DNA from: Bin87 sp964502995
GTDB taxonomy: Bacteria; Chloroflexota; Dehalococcoidia; Lucifugimonadales; UBA3495
Assembly: GCA_964502995.1 (NCBI GenBank)
Contig: CAZCZB010000008.1
Span: forward strand, 1-64,000
Length of the DNA stretch: 64,000 nucleotides
Reading direction: 5' to 3'
Below are positions 52,436 through 61,670 of the stretch, in pieces. The notes beneath the pieces were generated by a model that saw only the letters and a program-made list of their open reading frames with translations, did no database searches and had not been told where the DNA came from. A program made the position numbers and the translations under genes. Positions within the stretch are counted from its first letter, which is position 1. Each line of letters begins with the position of its first letter.

Positions 52436-53569
52436 TCAGGGCCAGTTGCTGTTGGCCTCCCGAGAGGGCAGGCGGACGGTGGCGTTGCCCCGCGTGGTGA
52501 CCTGCTGCCGCTGGTTCTCGCCCCAGATGTCCATGTCCACCAGGTACTCGCCGCCCTCGACCCGCTTGCCGGTGATTTTCCCCCTGCACCACGTGGTGTC
52601 GCCGACCACGTTGAAACGGCGCAGTTCAACGTGCATCGACTTCAGGAAACCGTCGTCGCCCATCCAGTTGGTCAACAGGTGGCCCATCCAGCAGCAACGC
52701 TGGCATCCGTAGTCGTATGCGCCCGGCAGCCCGGCCGATTCGGCAGCCTCCTGGATATCGTGGACGCGGATGATTGCCTCCTGGGCGCCGGTGTTGGGAT
52801 CCGTGAAGCCCCATGAGGGGTGACGCAGCATCTCGCGCAACTGTATGCCGTGGCTGATGCCGCCGATGCACCCGGCCACAAATGCCGTGATGTCGCCGTG
52901 GCTCAGCGGCCCTTTCACCACCGGCGTCAACTCGTCGCCCACGCTCACGTCCTCGAACCAGCGGGGATTGTTGCCTCGAACCTCCTCGTTGAGGATGCCC
53001 TGGTGGATGGTTTCCAACTCCTCGCGGGAGTATTGATAAGGCTCGAAGGTGTATTTCTGGCGTTCGCGAGCGGCGCTGCGCTCGGCGCGAATCTGCCACC
53101 CCCTGGTTTTGGCAATGGTCTCGCCGCGCTGGTTGTAGTAGTGGGTAACGCTCGACTGGATTATGATCCGCCCGGCGAATTCGCTTTCCTTTTCCTCAAG
53201 GCCCGTGAACTGCTCCTGGACGCTGATTTGATCGTCGAGGTAGATGGGGCGATACCACTCCCAGTCGTTGCCGGCGTGGAAGCCGTGGACGCCCGGCAGT
53301 CCCCCGGTGCGTCCGGAACACCAGTACACGCTGTACAGGAAACAGGCCGGCGCGATGATGTTGCCGTATTTCGTTCCCTGCGCGTAGGAGCGATCCCAGT
53401 AGAGCGGGTTGGTGTCGCCAATGCCCTGGCAAAAGTGGCGGATGGCGCTGCGGGATGCCTCCTCGTTGAACAGGCCAACGCCATACTGGCGCGGGCGGTT
53501 GAAACTGCCGACTCTGCTGCGCAGCCGCTCCATTTCCTGCTCGGTGATCCTGCCAGATTCCAGCACCAT
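52436..53569 (-). CDS. MaoC-like/acyl dehydratase double hot-dog protein
   Basis: 377 residues, two hot-dog-fold halves. The N-terminal MaoC-type FAS1-like dehydratase domain contains FCQGIGDTNPLYWDRSYAQG; the second half carries GPLSHGDITAFVAGCIGGIS. Probably hydrates/dehydrates an acyl-CoA or acyl-ACP; the exact catalytic Asp-His pair is not certain. GGAGG upstream of ATG 53569. The partner enoyl-CoA hydratase at 55138 lies on the same strand. Confidence 0.82.
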   Translation of the reverse strand: MVLESGRITEQEMERLRSRVGSFNRPRQYGVGLFNEEASRSAIRHFCQGIGDTNPLYWDRSYAQGTKYGNIIAPACFLYSVYWCSGRTGGLPGVHGFHAGNDWEWYRPIYLDDQISVQEQFTGLEEKESEFAGRIIIQSSVTHYYNQRGETIAKTRGWQIRAERSAARERQKYTFEPYQYSREELETIHQGILNEEVRGNNPRWFEDVSVGDELTPVVKGPLSHGDITAFVAGCIGGISHGIQLREMLRHPSWGFTDPNTGAQEAIIRVHDIQEAAESAGLPGAYDYGCQRCCWMGHLLTNWMGDDGFLKSMHVELRRFNVVGDTTWCRGKITGKRVEGGEYLVDMDIWGENQRQQVTTRGNATVRLPSREANSNWP

Positions 53570-53860
53570 GTTTTCGTCCTCCTGTATCGTCGGCGGTTAG
53601 CGCCTCTATACCGCGTAGTATAGGGTATGCCGCGCAGTAGAATCAGTTTGACTCGTTCTTTCGGACGTATCGCACGGCATGACGAGGTGAGCCATGCCGT
53701 GTTTTCGAGGCTTGCAAGATCCGCCCGGATACCACCGGCGCAACATCGGCAGGGTGGGCATCCTTATAGTTGGCGTGAAGCCGATTGCCCCTGCGTTTCA
53801 TGGGCATACGGGCCGGGACGAACCGCCGATCCGAGTCTGGATTATCAACCGTGCTGCCGG

Positions 53861-55099
53861 TCAGTGACGCGGGGCAGGTATCGAAAGCACCGGCGTTCGT
53901 TCCGTCAGATACTGCTCGGTAACGAATGGAGAACCGAACCCGTAATCGTCGGCGCACCGGCGGACGAGGTCCAGCGTCTCGTCCCGCAGCGTCTGCGGCG
54001 CCGGCTCCGAACCGCCGTCGATAATGCTGCGAATCAGGCGGCCGGCCAGGTCCTGCTTGGTTTCGGGATGGCCGCAGATGCCCTCGTAGGCGACGCCGCC
54101 GCAGGTTGGGCAATACCACCACTCCAGCGTCAGCACCGACCGGATTCCCAGGTCGGGCAGGTCGTCAAAAATCTCGTGAGCGGCGTAGCGGCCGTAGTAA
54201 TCTCCGACGCCGGCGTGGTCGCGCCCGAACATGTGATGCGTGCAGCCAAGATTCTTGCGGACCAGGGCATGAAAGACGGCTTCGCGGGGGCCGGCGTAGC
54301 GCATGTCCCACAGCAGCGCCGTGGTGCGGTGGATCTCCTCGCGGAAGAAACCCTGGGCGCGCAGGTTTTCGTGGGTCAGTATGATGGCCTCGTCGATGTA
54401 GTCGCCCACCTTCTTCTCGCCGATCACCGCGCTGACCAGAACGCCGTCGGCCTGCGCCTCCATGAACGCGCCCTTCATCAGGTATTCGTGACCGGAATGG
54501 GGGACGTTGCGGGTCTGATGGGCAACGGCGCGCTGCCATCCCAGTTCCGCCAACTCGGAGCGCAGTTGGGCGGGAGTGCGCCAGTAGCGATCAAAGGGCG
54601 GGTTGATGACCGGCTGGCAAACCAGCGTGATGTCCCCGGCCACAAAGCGGTCGGCGTAGTTCAGCGTGCGCTGGACGCCGGGATGCGCCGAGTCCGTCGT
54701 GCCGTACACCTTGCCGGCCAGATCGGTCAGATCCACCTCGAAAATCTCGGACACTTCCAGCGTCGCCAGCGGGTTGCCCTGGTGGGTGAGCAAAGCCGTG
54801 TCGCCCGGCGAGATGCCGACCCGTTCCAGCTCCAAGTTCGGTATGTCAAGGACTATGGGAATCGGCCACACGTACCCACTGCCCAGCCGCATGGAATCCG
54901 CCACCGACGCAACATCCGCGCTGCCCATGAATCCCGTCAGAGGCGAAAAGAACCCGTAGGCCAGGTTGACGCACTCGTGGGCGATCTGCTCTCGTACCTC
55001 CACCGTAGGCAGTCCGGCAACGTCCGCCCGGGACGCCAGCGGTTGCACCCGCTCAACAAGGACGCCGCCGTGTGGAGAGAGGCTGTTGTCAACGGTCAT
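53861..55099 (-). CDS. sat: Sulfate adenylyltransferase
   Basis: 412 residues, ATP sulfurylase. Motifs HQTRNVPHSGHEYLMKGAF (QxRN and the HxxH loop) and HHMFGRDHAGVGDYYGRYA. A C-terminal zinc ribbon is visible (WYCPTCGGVAYEGICGH). Makes APS from sulfate and ATP (or ATP from APS). No kinase domain, APS reductase or other sulfur gene is nearby, so direction is undetermined. Confidence 0.92.
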   Translation of the reverse strand: MTVDNSLSPHGGVLVERVQPLASRADVAGLPTVEVREQIAHECVNLAYGFFSPLTGFMGSADVASVADSMRLGSGYVWPIPIVLDIPNLELERVGISPGDTALLTHQGNPLATLEVSEIFEVDLTDLAGKVYGTTDSAHPGVQRTLNYADRFVAGDITLVCQPVINPPFDRYWRTPAQLRSELAELGWQRAVAHQTRNVPHSGHEYLMKGAFMEAQADGVLVSAVIGEKKVGDYIDEAIILTHENLRAQGFFREEIHRTTALLWDMRYAGPREAVFHALVRKNLGCTHHMFGRDHAGVGDYYGRYAAHEIFDDLPDLGIRSVLTLEWWYCPTCGGVAYEGICGHPETKQDLAGRLIRSIIDGGSEPAPQTLRDETLDLVRRCADDYGFGSPFVTEQYLTERTPVLSIPAPRH

Positions 55100-55137
55100 G
55101 GTGCGCTCTCCCCGGGCGTTGCAAACCGAATGGCGGC

Positions 55138-55968
55138 TTACTGGTCGCGGTATTGGGCGTCGCGCTTTTCGCGGAAAGCCGCCACGCCTTCGATATGGTC
55201 CTGGGACGTCAGCGTGATGGTTTCGCCGGCGGCGGCCATCTTCATCGCGGTTTCCAGGTCAAACTCCAGCCCCTTGTAGAGCATCAGCTTTGACAACCTG
55301 ATGGCGATGGGTGGGCCGGCCGCAATGCGCTCGGCCATCGCCATGGTGGTGGCTTCCAGTTCGTCTTCGGCCACCAGCCGGTTGAGGAAGCCCAGACGGT
55401 ACGCCTCCTCGGCTTCCAGAAAATCGCCGGTGAACAGCATCTCGGCGGCGCGCCCCAGGCTGCCCAGCGTGCGGGGGTACAGCCAGGTGCCGCCGAATCC
55501 GGGAAACAGTCCAATGCGCACGTAGGCGGACATGAACCGCGAACGCGGCGTGCCGATGCGGATATCGCAGGCGCAGGCGAGGTCGAGGCCGGCGCCGGTG
55601 GCGACACCGTTGACCATTGCGATCACGGGCTTCTCGCATCGCTGCACGCCCAGGATCATGTCTTGCGCGAGCCGGAAACTGCGGCGCACCTCGTCGGCGT
55701 TGCCGGAGGTCCAACCCTCGCCGGAACCGTCGGACGCTCCGCCAAGTTGGTTGAGGTCGCCGCCGGCACAGAAGGCGCGGCCGGCTCCGGTGATGATCAG
55801 GACACGAACGCAGGGGTCGCCATCTGCGGCCGCCACGGCGTCGGCGATTTCGACCTGCATCTGGTCGTTGATGGCGTTGAGACGGTCGGGCCGGTTGAGC
55901 GTGAGGCGGGCGATTCCGGCATCGTCGTCGGATTCGTAACGGATCAACTCGTAGCTGGGCATTGGCAT
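55138..55968 (-). CDS. Enoyl-CoA hydratase/isomerase family protein
   Basis: 276 residues, crotonase fold. ARLTLNRPDRLNAINDQMQV, ITGAGRAFCAGGDLNQLGG (oxyanion hole) and GVATGAGLDLACACDIRIGT are typical; the MSAYVRIGLFPGFGGTWLYP helix carries the second acidic position as Gly-Phe, so catalytic Glu assignment is not clear and an isomerase or hydrolase role is possible. On the minus strand, 38 bases after the sat start. Confidence 0.86.
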   Translation of the reverse strand: MPMPSYELIRYESDDDAGIARLTLNRPDRLNAINDQMQVEIADAVAAADGDPCVRVLIITGAGRAFCAGGDLNQLGGASDGSGEGWTSGNADEVRRSFRLAQDMILGVQRCEKPVIAMVNGVATGAGLDLACACDIRIGTPRSRFMSAYVRIGLFPGFGGTWLYPRTLGSLGRAAEMLFTGDFLEAEEAYRLGFLNRLVAEDELEATTMAMAERIAAGPPIAIRLSKLMLYKGLEFDLETAMKMAAAGETITLTSQDHIEGVAAFREKRDAQYRDQ

Positions 55969-56195
55969 CAGTTCCGGGGCATTGAATTCGGCGAATCAGT
56001 ATAGCACGGTGAAGGGAGGTTCATTGTGTGGGAGATTAGGCTATAATGCGGCGCGCCCGATAATAGGGATGAGCCGAAATCGTAAAAAAGACACACCAAT
56101 TTCGTTGTCAAATCGAGATCAAGATTCGTAATAAAGAATACAAAGACGGGAAAGCATAATCCCACTGGCCACACATACAATTGGAGGGAGATGAA

Positions 56196-57059
56196 TTGGA
56201 GGATTCCAACCAGGGCGTTTTACTGGCGATAGACTGGGAAAATATCAGGAGAGGCGCGCAACTGTACCAGCGGAGCGTCACGCCGCAGCTGTTGTATGAA
56301 GCCATGAAAAATGTAGCGGAAGTGTTTGGAGAAATCAGAGGAGGAAAAGTATTTGGCGACTGGGGTCTCAGGCCCGACGACGGTGCGGCTTTTAACGAAA
56401 CCGGCATCCAACCCTATCAGGCCCCGCGGACAATGTCCGGGAAAGACAGAAGCGACCCTGCAATGCTTCTGGAAGTGTACGACTGGCTGCGCGAGCGCCA
56501 GGACTGCAACGTCATCGTATTGGGTTCCGGAGACTCCGACTTTCAGATTCTGGTCGACCGGGCGAAGGTGCTGGGCCGGCGCATTGTGCTGTGCGCTTTC
56601 AGCCAGTCGGTGGCGCGCGACATGTTGGCCGTCGCTCCCCTGTTTCCGCTGGAGGCGGAACTCGGGATTCACCTGGCCGAACACGGCGACGTTCCGGTAA
56701 TCGAACAGGATGAAAAGCACGTGCAGGATGCCTGCACCCTTTTCATCAAGGAAATGGGAAAACTCGAAAGCCGCATGAATTTTGTGGGCTACAATATGCT
56801 GTGCAACCAGTGGATGTTGGATTGGGGGATTGCCTGGAACGAGTACGAGTGCAGGAAGCTGGTTGACCAGTGGATGTATGAAGAGATCATTGAACGCCAC
56901 GACGTGTACAATCCCAACAATCCACAGTTCCCGACCTCGGCCATCAGGCTGATTCGGACCAACGAACTCGTGCGCGACATTTTGGGATTGAACCGCCCGA
57001 ACATCAACAACCCGGTGGTGCCGATCGATCCCACGGTATCGCACAATCAACCGGAGTGA
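56196..57059 (+). CDS. NYN (PIN-like) domain protein, LabA/DUF88 type
   Basis: 287 residues from TTG 56196, which has GGAGGG seven bases upstream (in-frame TTG 56181 is the alternative). The NYN domain is marked by LLAIDWENIRRGAQL (Asp-Asn metal site), SDPAMLLEVYDWLRERQDCN and VIVLGSGDSDFQILVDRAKV (GDSDF), the acidic triad of a predicted ribonuclease. The C-terminal ~100 residues resemble the OST-HTH-like tail of this group. GC content is visibly lower than neighbours. It precedes threonine synthase by three bases. Confidence 0.84.
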   Translation: MEDSNQGVLLAIDWENIRRGAQLYQRSVTPQLLYEAMKNVAEVFGEIRGGKVFGDWGLRPDDGAAFNETGIQPYQAPRTMSGKDRSDPAMLLEVYDWLRERQDCNVIVLGSGDSDFQILVDRAKVLGRRIVLCAFSQSVARDMLAVAPLFPLEAELGIHLAEHGDVPVIEQDEKHVQDACTLFIKEMGKLESRMNFVGYNMLCNQWMLDWGIAWNEYECRKLVDQWMYEEIIERHDVYNPNNPQFPTSAIRLIRTNELVRDILGLNRPNINNPVVPIDPTVSHNQPE

Positions 57060-57062
57060 AGA

Positions 57063-58250
57063 ATGGCGAATTTCAGCTACATCGACCACCTCGAATGCAC
57101 CATCTGCGGGGACGAATTCCCCTACGATGGTCTGGCAACGGTCAGCGACTGCTGCGGCAAGGTGCTGTTCGTCAAGTACGACCTGCCCCGTCTGCGGCGC
57201 GAGGTCCAGCGATCCGATTTCGACAGCCGCCCGGCCAACATGTGGCGGTTCAACGAACTGCTGCCGGTCGTTGACTCTGCCAACGTGATCACCCTGGGCG
57301 AAGGCGGAACCCCGCTGCTCGACGCCAGCACGCTGGCCCGCGAGGTCGGCATCCGCCGGCTGCTGGTCAAGGAAGAAGGCCTGAATCCCACCGGCACGTT
57401 CAAGGCTCGCGGCATCGCGGCCGCAGTATCCAAGGCGTTCGAGGCCGGCGCGCGCGGGTTCACCATGCCGTCGGCGGGGAACGCGGCGGGAGCGGCGGCG
57501 GCATACTGCGCCCGGGCCGGCACCCCGGTCAAGGTGTTCATGCCCCAGGACGCGCCCGTGGCCAACAAGAAGGAATCCATCGTCGCCGGCTCCGAGTTGA
57601 ACCTGGTCGACGGATTGATCAGCGACGCGGGCCGCATCGCCGTGGGCATCGCGGCCGAGCAGGGTTTGTTCGACCTCTCGACGCTGAAAGAACCCTGTCG
57701 CACCGAGGGGAAGAAGACGATGGGTCTGGAAATCGCCCAGCAGTTGGGCTGGCGTATGCCCGACGTCATCGTTTACCCCACCGGCGGCGGAACCGGAATC
57801 ATCGGCATGTACAAGGGATTCCAGGAACTGCTGGAACTGGGATGGGTCGAAGGCAAGCCGCCCCGTTTCTACGCGGTGCAGGCGGATGGGTGCCAGCCCA
57901 TCGTCAAGGCGTTCAACGACGGAACCGACACCGCAGAGCCGTGGCAGAACGCGACGACCAAGGCCGACGGCCTGCGGGTCCCCGGCCCGTTCGCGGATTA
58001 TCTGATCCTCAAGGCGATACGGGAGACGGGCGGCGGCGCGCTGGCCGTCAGCGACGCCGAGATGGTGGACGCAATGTACCGTCTGGCCACTACCGAGGGC
58101 ATCATCGCGTGCCCCGAGGGCGCGGCCACGCTGGTCGGCCTGGAACGGTTGATGGCCGACGGCAGCATCGGAGCCGACGAGGAAGTCGTCCTGCTCAACA
58201 CAGGCTCCGGCTACAAATACCTCGACCTGCTCAAAGGGCCGGAAGAATAA
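57063..58250 (+). CDS. thrC: Threonine synthase
   Basis: 395 residues, PLP fold-type II. An N-terminal zinc-ribbon-like CTICGDEFPYDGLATVSDCC precedes the barrel; PLP Lys in NPTGTFKARGIAAAVSKAF, the Gly-rich phosphate loop SAGNAAGAAAAYCARAG and the C-terminal LLNTGSGYKYLDLL. Converts O-phosphohomoserine to threonine. Three bases after the NYN gene (GGAG in its last codons), so probably co-transcribed with it. Confidence 0.93.
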   Translation: MANFSYIDHLECTICGDEFPYDGLATVSDCCGKVLFVKYDLPRLRREVQRSDFDSRPANMWRFNELLPVVDSANVITLGEGGTPLLDASTLAREVGIRRLLVKEEGLNPTGTFKARGIAAAVSKAFEAGARGFTMPSAGNAAGAAAAYCARAGTPVKVFMPQDAPVANKKESIVAGSELNLVDGLISDAGRIAVGIAAEQGLFDLSTLKEPCRTEGKKTMGLEIAQQLGWRMPDVIVYPTGGGTGIIGMYKGFQELLELGWVEGKPPRFYAVQADGCQPIVKAFNDGTDTAEPWQNATTKADGLRVPGPFADYLILKAIRETGGGALAVSDAEMVDAMYRLATTEGIIACPEGAATLVGLERLMADGSIGADEEVVLLNTGSGYKYLDLLKGPEE

Positions 58251-58267
58251 CCGTTACGGTGGCGGGA

Positions 58268-58966
58268 CTACCCCGACGCGATGTGCTGGGCGCCCGGTCT
58301 CGGGAAGGGGCAATGTAGCTGGTCGATATGCTCAAAAAGGTCCGGGTCGACTCGCTGCCAAAGCGGGTCAAGGATGATCCGGACCCCTTCCCTGCGGGCC
58401 AGTTTGGCTGCTGGTACAAAGTCGCTGTCGCCCGTGACCAGTACGATCGTGTTTGCCTGCTTTTTCAAAGTGATCGATGCTATATCCAACCCGATTCGCA
58501 TATCGACCGCTTTCTGTCGAAACCCCGGCTCAAAATCAGAATCGGTTAGTTCGGCCACGGTTCGCCGCCGGGCCAGCAGGTCGTTCTGCGATTTCTCTCT
58601 GATTGTCCATTGACGGTCACGGCGAACTTCGCCCAACCGCAGCGCAAAGTTAGGCCGGTTACGCAAACGCTCGAACAATGCTAACCGAAACAGTGCCTGG
58701 TCGGATTTTGCGTAATCTATGGCCTGCTTGCTAACTGGGAGATGACCCCGCTTGGTGTAGGGATACGCGTCGTAGAAAAAACAGCGATAGAGAAGAGAAT
58801 AGCGGTTAGCTGCATTCGAGATCAGGTTGATGTGCCGGAGGTGACCATCAACCAACCGCCCGATTTCTTCGTTGGCACGATCGGGATCCGCGAGGATACC
58901 TGAGTCTGTGAAACGAGGTAATCGTCTGAGGAAAAAGCCGCCGTCAATCAACAACGCTACGCGCAT
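58268..58966 (-). CDS. NYN (PIN-like) domain protein, second copy
   Basis: 232 residues. MRVALLIDGGFFLRRLPRF gives the first acidic site, KAVDMRIGLDIASITLKKQA the second and VLVTGDSDFVPAAKLAR the third; the tail GVRIILDPLWQRVDPDLFEH closes the domain. Predicted RNA-cleaving or RNA-binding PIN-fold protein, only family-level similar to the one at 56196. Convergent with thrC, 17 bases apart. Confidence 0.84.
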   Translation of the reverse strand: MRVALLIDGGFFLRRLPRFTDSGILADPDRANEEIGRLVDGHLRHINLISNAANRYSLLYRCFFYDAYPYTKRGHLPVSKQAIDYAKSDQALFRLALFERLRNRPNFALRLGEVRRDRQWTIREKSQNDLLARRRTVAELTDSDFEPGFRQKAVDMRIGLDIASITLKKQANTIVLVTGDSDFVPAAKLARREGVRIILDPLWQRVDPDLFEHIDQLHCPFPRPGAQHIASG

Positions 58967-59086
58967 GCCGAAAATACCGCCACCATGAATATGCCCCAGG
59001 ATTTCGGCTCACTCAGGATAACGGGGAGTGTAGCGTACTCTCAAGGGGCAATGTGCGAACCATTGTACTACAGGGGCGTAGCGTCG

Positions 59087-60049
59087 TCAAACCGACCGCT
59101 TCCCCGGTTTCAGCGTTTTCATCACCGAGCGAACCGCTCGACGGATGGGCCGCCGGCGTTGGTGCAGGTTGTGCGCGATCAGCGGCGCCAGCGTGGTGTT
59201 GGACGCCACCAGGGGCGCAACCCACTTGCGCAGTTCGGCCATCGTGGGTTGTTTGTCATTCCACGTCGGCACCAGCGAGTCCATGGGATGCCACTGCTTG
59301 CGTCCGGACAACCGCGTCATCACAGTCCCGCCGGCCTCCTGCACCGCTACTGCGCCGCCCAGCATGTCCCACATGCGCGGTGCGCCGATGACGGCAAACT
59401 GCAGCACTCCCATGGCGGTCATCGCCAGTTCGTAGGCAATGCTGCCGGTCACGCGCAGTTGTCCCAGCGGCTGCCCCTTCAGACCCTTGCCGACGCGGGT
59501 TGACGCACCGAAAGAGCCGGGCAGACCGACCAGCCGGTCGCCGCGCGGTTTTTCCGTCTGGTACACCGAGACCGGCTCGCCGTTGGCGAAGGCTCCGCCG
59601 CCGGTACGGCAATGCACGACAATGCCGTTCCCGGATGCTGAAGGCCACGGTATGTACACGGCGCCGGCAACCGCAACCCCCCGGTACAGTACGCCAATCG
59701 ACGAGGCATACACCGGCAGTCCGTTCATGAAGTTGGTGGTGCCGTCCAGCGGGTCGAGAACCCACAGGATGTCAGGGGCAAGCCTGTCGCCGTCGGCGCT
59801 GGCATCATCCTCTTCGCCCAGAATACCGTGTTCCGGGAACCGCTCGGCGATGCGCCGTTCGAGGTATGTTTGTGTTTCCTTGTCGGCGGCGGTCACCGGG
59901 TCCTGCCGGGCCTTGTCCTTGTATTCGACGCTGATGACGCGGCCGAAGTGCCCGGCCAGCAGATCGCCAGCGCCCTGGGCGAACTCCGCAGCAGCCGATT
60001 CGATTGCAGCCAGATCCACGGCAGCCAAGTCTGATGATGGGATGGTCAT
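59087..60049 (-). CDS. Inositol monophosphatase family protein
   Basis: 320 residues. Metal-binding motifs GILGEEDDASADGDRL (Glu) and WVLDPLDGTTNFMNGLPVYA (DPxDGT), then the C-terminal APRMWDMLGGAVAVQEAGGT (WD). Active on inositol phosphate, FBP, or PAP-like substrates; not distinguishable. ATG 60049 is chosen because family similarity begins there; the frame is open upstream, but no Shine-Dalgarno is seen. Basic C-terminal tail (HQRRRPIRRAVRS). Divergent from the SDR gene. Confidence 0.87.
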   Translation of the reverse strand: MTIPSSDLAAVDLAAIESAAAEFAQGAGDLLAGHFGRVISVEYKDKARQDPVTAADKETQTYLERRIAERFPEHGILGEEDDASADGDRLAPDILWVLDPLDGTTNFMNGLPVYASSIGVLYRGVAVAGAVYIPWPSASGNGIVVHCRTGGGAFANGEPVSVYQTEKPRGDRLVGLPGSFGASTRVGKGLKGQPLGQLRVTGSIAYELAMTAMGVLQFAVIGAPRMWDMLGGAVAVQEAGGTVMTRLSGRKQWHPMDSLVPTWNDKQPTMAELRKWVAPLVASNTTLAPLIAHNLHQRRRPIRRAVRSVMKTLKPGKRSV

Positions 60050-60107
60050 AGTGGGTGGGATTGTAACACCGAGATGCGCGCACGGCCCGGAACCGCAGAG
60101 CGACTGA

Positions 60108-60113
60108 TATAAT
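60108..60113 (+). promoter_or_regulatory. -10 element TATAAT before the SDR gene
   Basis: Perfect TATAAT 27 bases before ATG 60141; no convincing -35 was found. Confidence 0.5.
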
Positions 60114-60140
60114 CTGCCAGAGAATTTGAGGAGGCGGGCA

Positions 60141-60932
60141 ATGGACCTGGAACTGAATGGCAAAGTGGCAATCGTGGGCGGCGCGAGCAAGGGTCTGGGA
60201 CGGGCCTGCTCCGAAGTGCTGGCCGAGGAAGGAGTGCGTGTAGCCATGTGCGCGCGCACGGCATCGGACCTGGAACGGGCAGCCGACGAGATTCGGGCGG
60301 CCACGGGCGGCGAGATCTACACCTTCGCCGGCGACCTGGACAAGGAAGAAACCATCGCGGAACTGGTGGCCAGCACCGCATCTCACTTCGGCCGGCTGGA
60401 CATAATGGTCAACAATTCCGGCGGCCCCCCGCAGGCATACGCCAAGGATTCCACGGAAGAGCTTTGGCAGGTGTCCGCCAACCGTTCGCTGTTCTTCTTC
60501 GCGCGGATGACGAGGGAAGCGCTGCCCCACCTGCGGGCCCAGGGCGGCGGCAGGATCATCAACATCCTGGCCAGCACGGTGTACACGCCGATCCCGAACC
60601 TGGCGCTGTCGGCGGCAACGCGCATGGGCGTCATCGGTTTCATGAAGAACCTGGCCGACGACATCGGGCAGGAGAACATCCTGATCAACAACGTATGCCC
60701 CGGCAGCATCATGTCCGAGCGCATGATGGAAAACGTGGAGGACCGCGCGCGAACGCAAGGCATCCCCATCGAGGACGCATTGGCGCAACGCGCCGAGCAA
60801 ACCGCGTTGAAGCGCATCGGCGAACCCCGCGAACTGGCGTACCTGGTGGCGTTTCTGGCGTCGTCGCGTTCCAGCTATATCACCGGCACCACCATGTTGG
60901 TGGACGGCGGCCTCGTGCGCTCGGTAATGTAG
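60141..60932 (+). CDS. SDR-family oxidoreductase with noncanonical active site
   Basis: 263 residues, Rossmann fold: KVAIVGGASKGLGRACSEVL (TGxxxGxG-type, here GGASKGLG) and LDIMVNNSGGPP (NNxG). In classical SDRs the active site is S...YxxxK; here the region reads LASTVYTPIPNLALSAATRM, with Leu/Ser and Arg at the expected Tyr/Lys positions. This variant clade is known among SDR proteins whose activity is less clear. GAGGAGG before ATG 60141. Confidence 0.87.
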   Translation: MDLELNGKVAIVGGASKGLGRACSEVLAEEGVRVAMCARTASDLERAADEIRAATGGEIYTFAGDLDKEETIAELVASTASHFGRLDIMVNNSGGPPQAYAKDSTEELWQVSANRSLFFFARMTREALPHLRAQGGGRIINILASTVYTPIPNLALSAATRMGVIGFMKNLADDIGQENILINNVCPGSIMSERMMENVEDRARTQGIPIEDALAQRAEQTALKRIGEPRELAYLVAFLASSRSSYITGTTMLVDGGLVRSVM

Positions 60933-60939
60933 TCCGCCG

Positions 60940-61296
60940 ATGACCAGGCCGCAATTCGCGCAGCCGCCGGAACCCACCACGGCGGATGAATACGTCGAGA
61001 GGGGGAACCGCTACAGCCGCAACGGGGTGTACGAACGGGCAATCGCCGACTACACCACGGCGATCGAAATGGACGCCGCCTGCGTGGACGCGTGGTTCAA
61101 CCGTGGCGTATCGTGGTACGAGGTTGGCGATTATCCCCAGTCCATTGCCGATCTCACCGAGGCCATCCGCCTGGACCCTGAGGACGATAACTATTACTCG
61201 CGCCGGTCGTTGTCATACCTGTTCAACGACCAGCCCGACGAGGCCCAGGCCGACATGGACACCAGCGAGGATATCCGGCTGAGGGCGTGGGGGTGA
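60940..61296 (+). CDS. Small tetratricopeptide-repeat protein
   Basis: 118 residues with about two and a half TPR units: TTADEYVERGNRYSRNGVYE, AIADYTTAIEMDAACVDAWF and SIADLTEAIRLDPEDDNYYS. The usual Trp/Ala/Pro TPR positions fit (W at WFNRG, P at LDPED). Probably a protein-interaction module; partner unknown. Seven bases after the SDR stop. Confidence 0.75.
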   Translation: MTRPQFAQPPEPTTADEYVERGNRYSRNGVYERAIADYTTAIEMDAACVDAWFNRGVSWYEVGDYPQSIADLTEAIRLDPEDDNYYSRRSLSYLFNDQPDEAQADMDTSEDIRLRAWG

Positions 61297-61340
61297 TGCG
61301 AGCAGCGGGTGGTAGAATGTGCGCAGACAGGAGAATGGTC

Positions 61341-61670
61341 ATGGTCAGCAAGAATAAAACCCAAACCGATACTCCGCCCAAGCACCGAGATCCGGAAGTG
61401 GTTCGGAAAGCCGAGGCTATATTCGCCGAAATGGGAATGACTCCCGAAGAGGCGATCGGTATCTTCTACAAGCAGACGGCGCTGCACGGGAAGTTTCCGA
61501 TTACGGAACTGATCCCCAACGAGGAAACGCAGGCGGCCATCCGAGAGGCGAGTGCCGGAATCGGCATTAAAAGATACGCCAGTGCGGATGAATTTCGAGC
61601 GGAACTAGACGAAATCATGGCGGAAGCTGATGATGCGGAACCTGATCAGGACATCCAGCTTTCGGCGTGA
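61341..61670 (+). CDS. RelB/DinJ-family antitoxin
   Basis: 109 residues. The RelB/DinJ block EAIFAEMGMTPEEAIGIFYK and TALHGKFPITELIPNEET matches the ribbon-helix-helix dimer domain of DinJ. AGGAG at 61329-61333 favours ATG 61341 over ATG 61335. The toxin gene starts inside its 3' end (overlap of 41 bases). Represses the operon and binds the toxin in the usual arrangement. Confidence 0.82.
   Translation: MVSKNKTQTDTPPKHRDPEVVRKAEAIFAEMGMTPEEAIGIFYKQTALHGKFPITELIPNEETQAAIREASAGIGIKRYASADEFRAELDEIMAEADDAEPDQDIQLSA

Noticed and set aside
59087..60304. N-terminal extension of the IMPase to 60304
   Set aside because: Runs antisense through the start of the SDR gene and its promoter; family similarity starts at about 60049.
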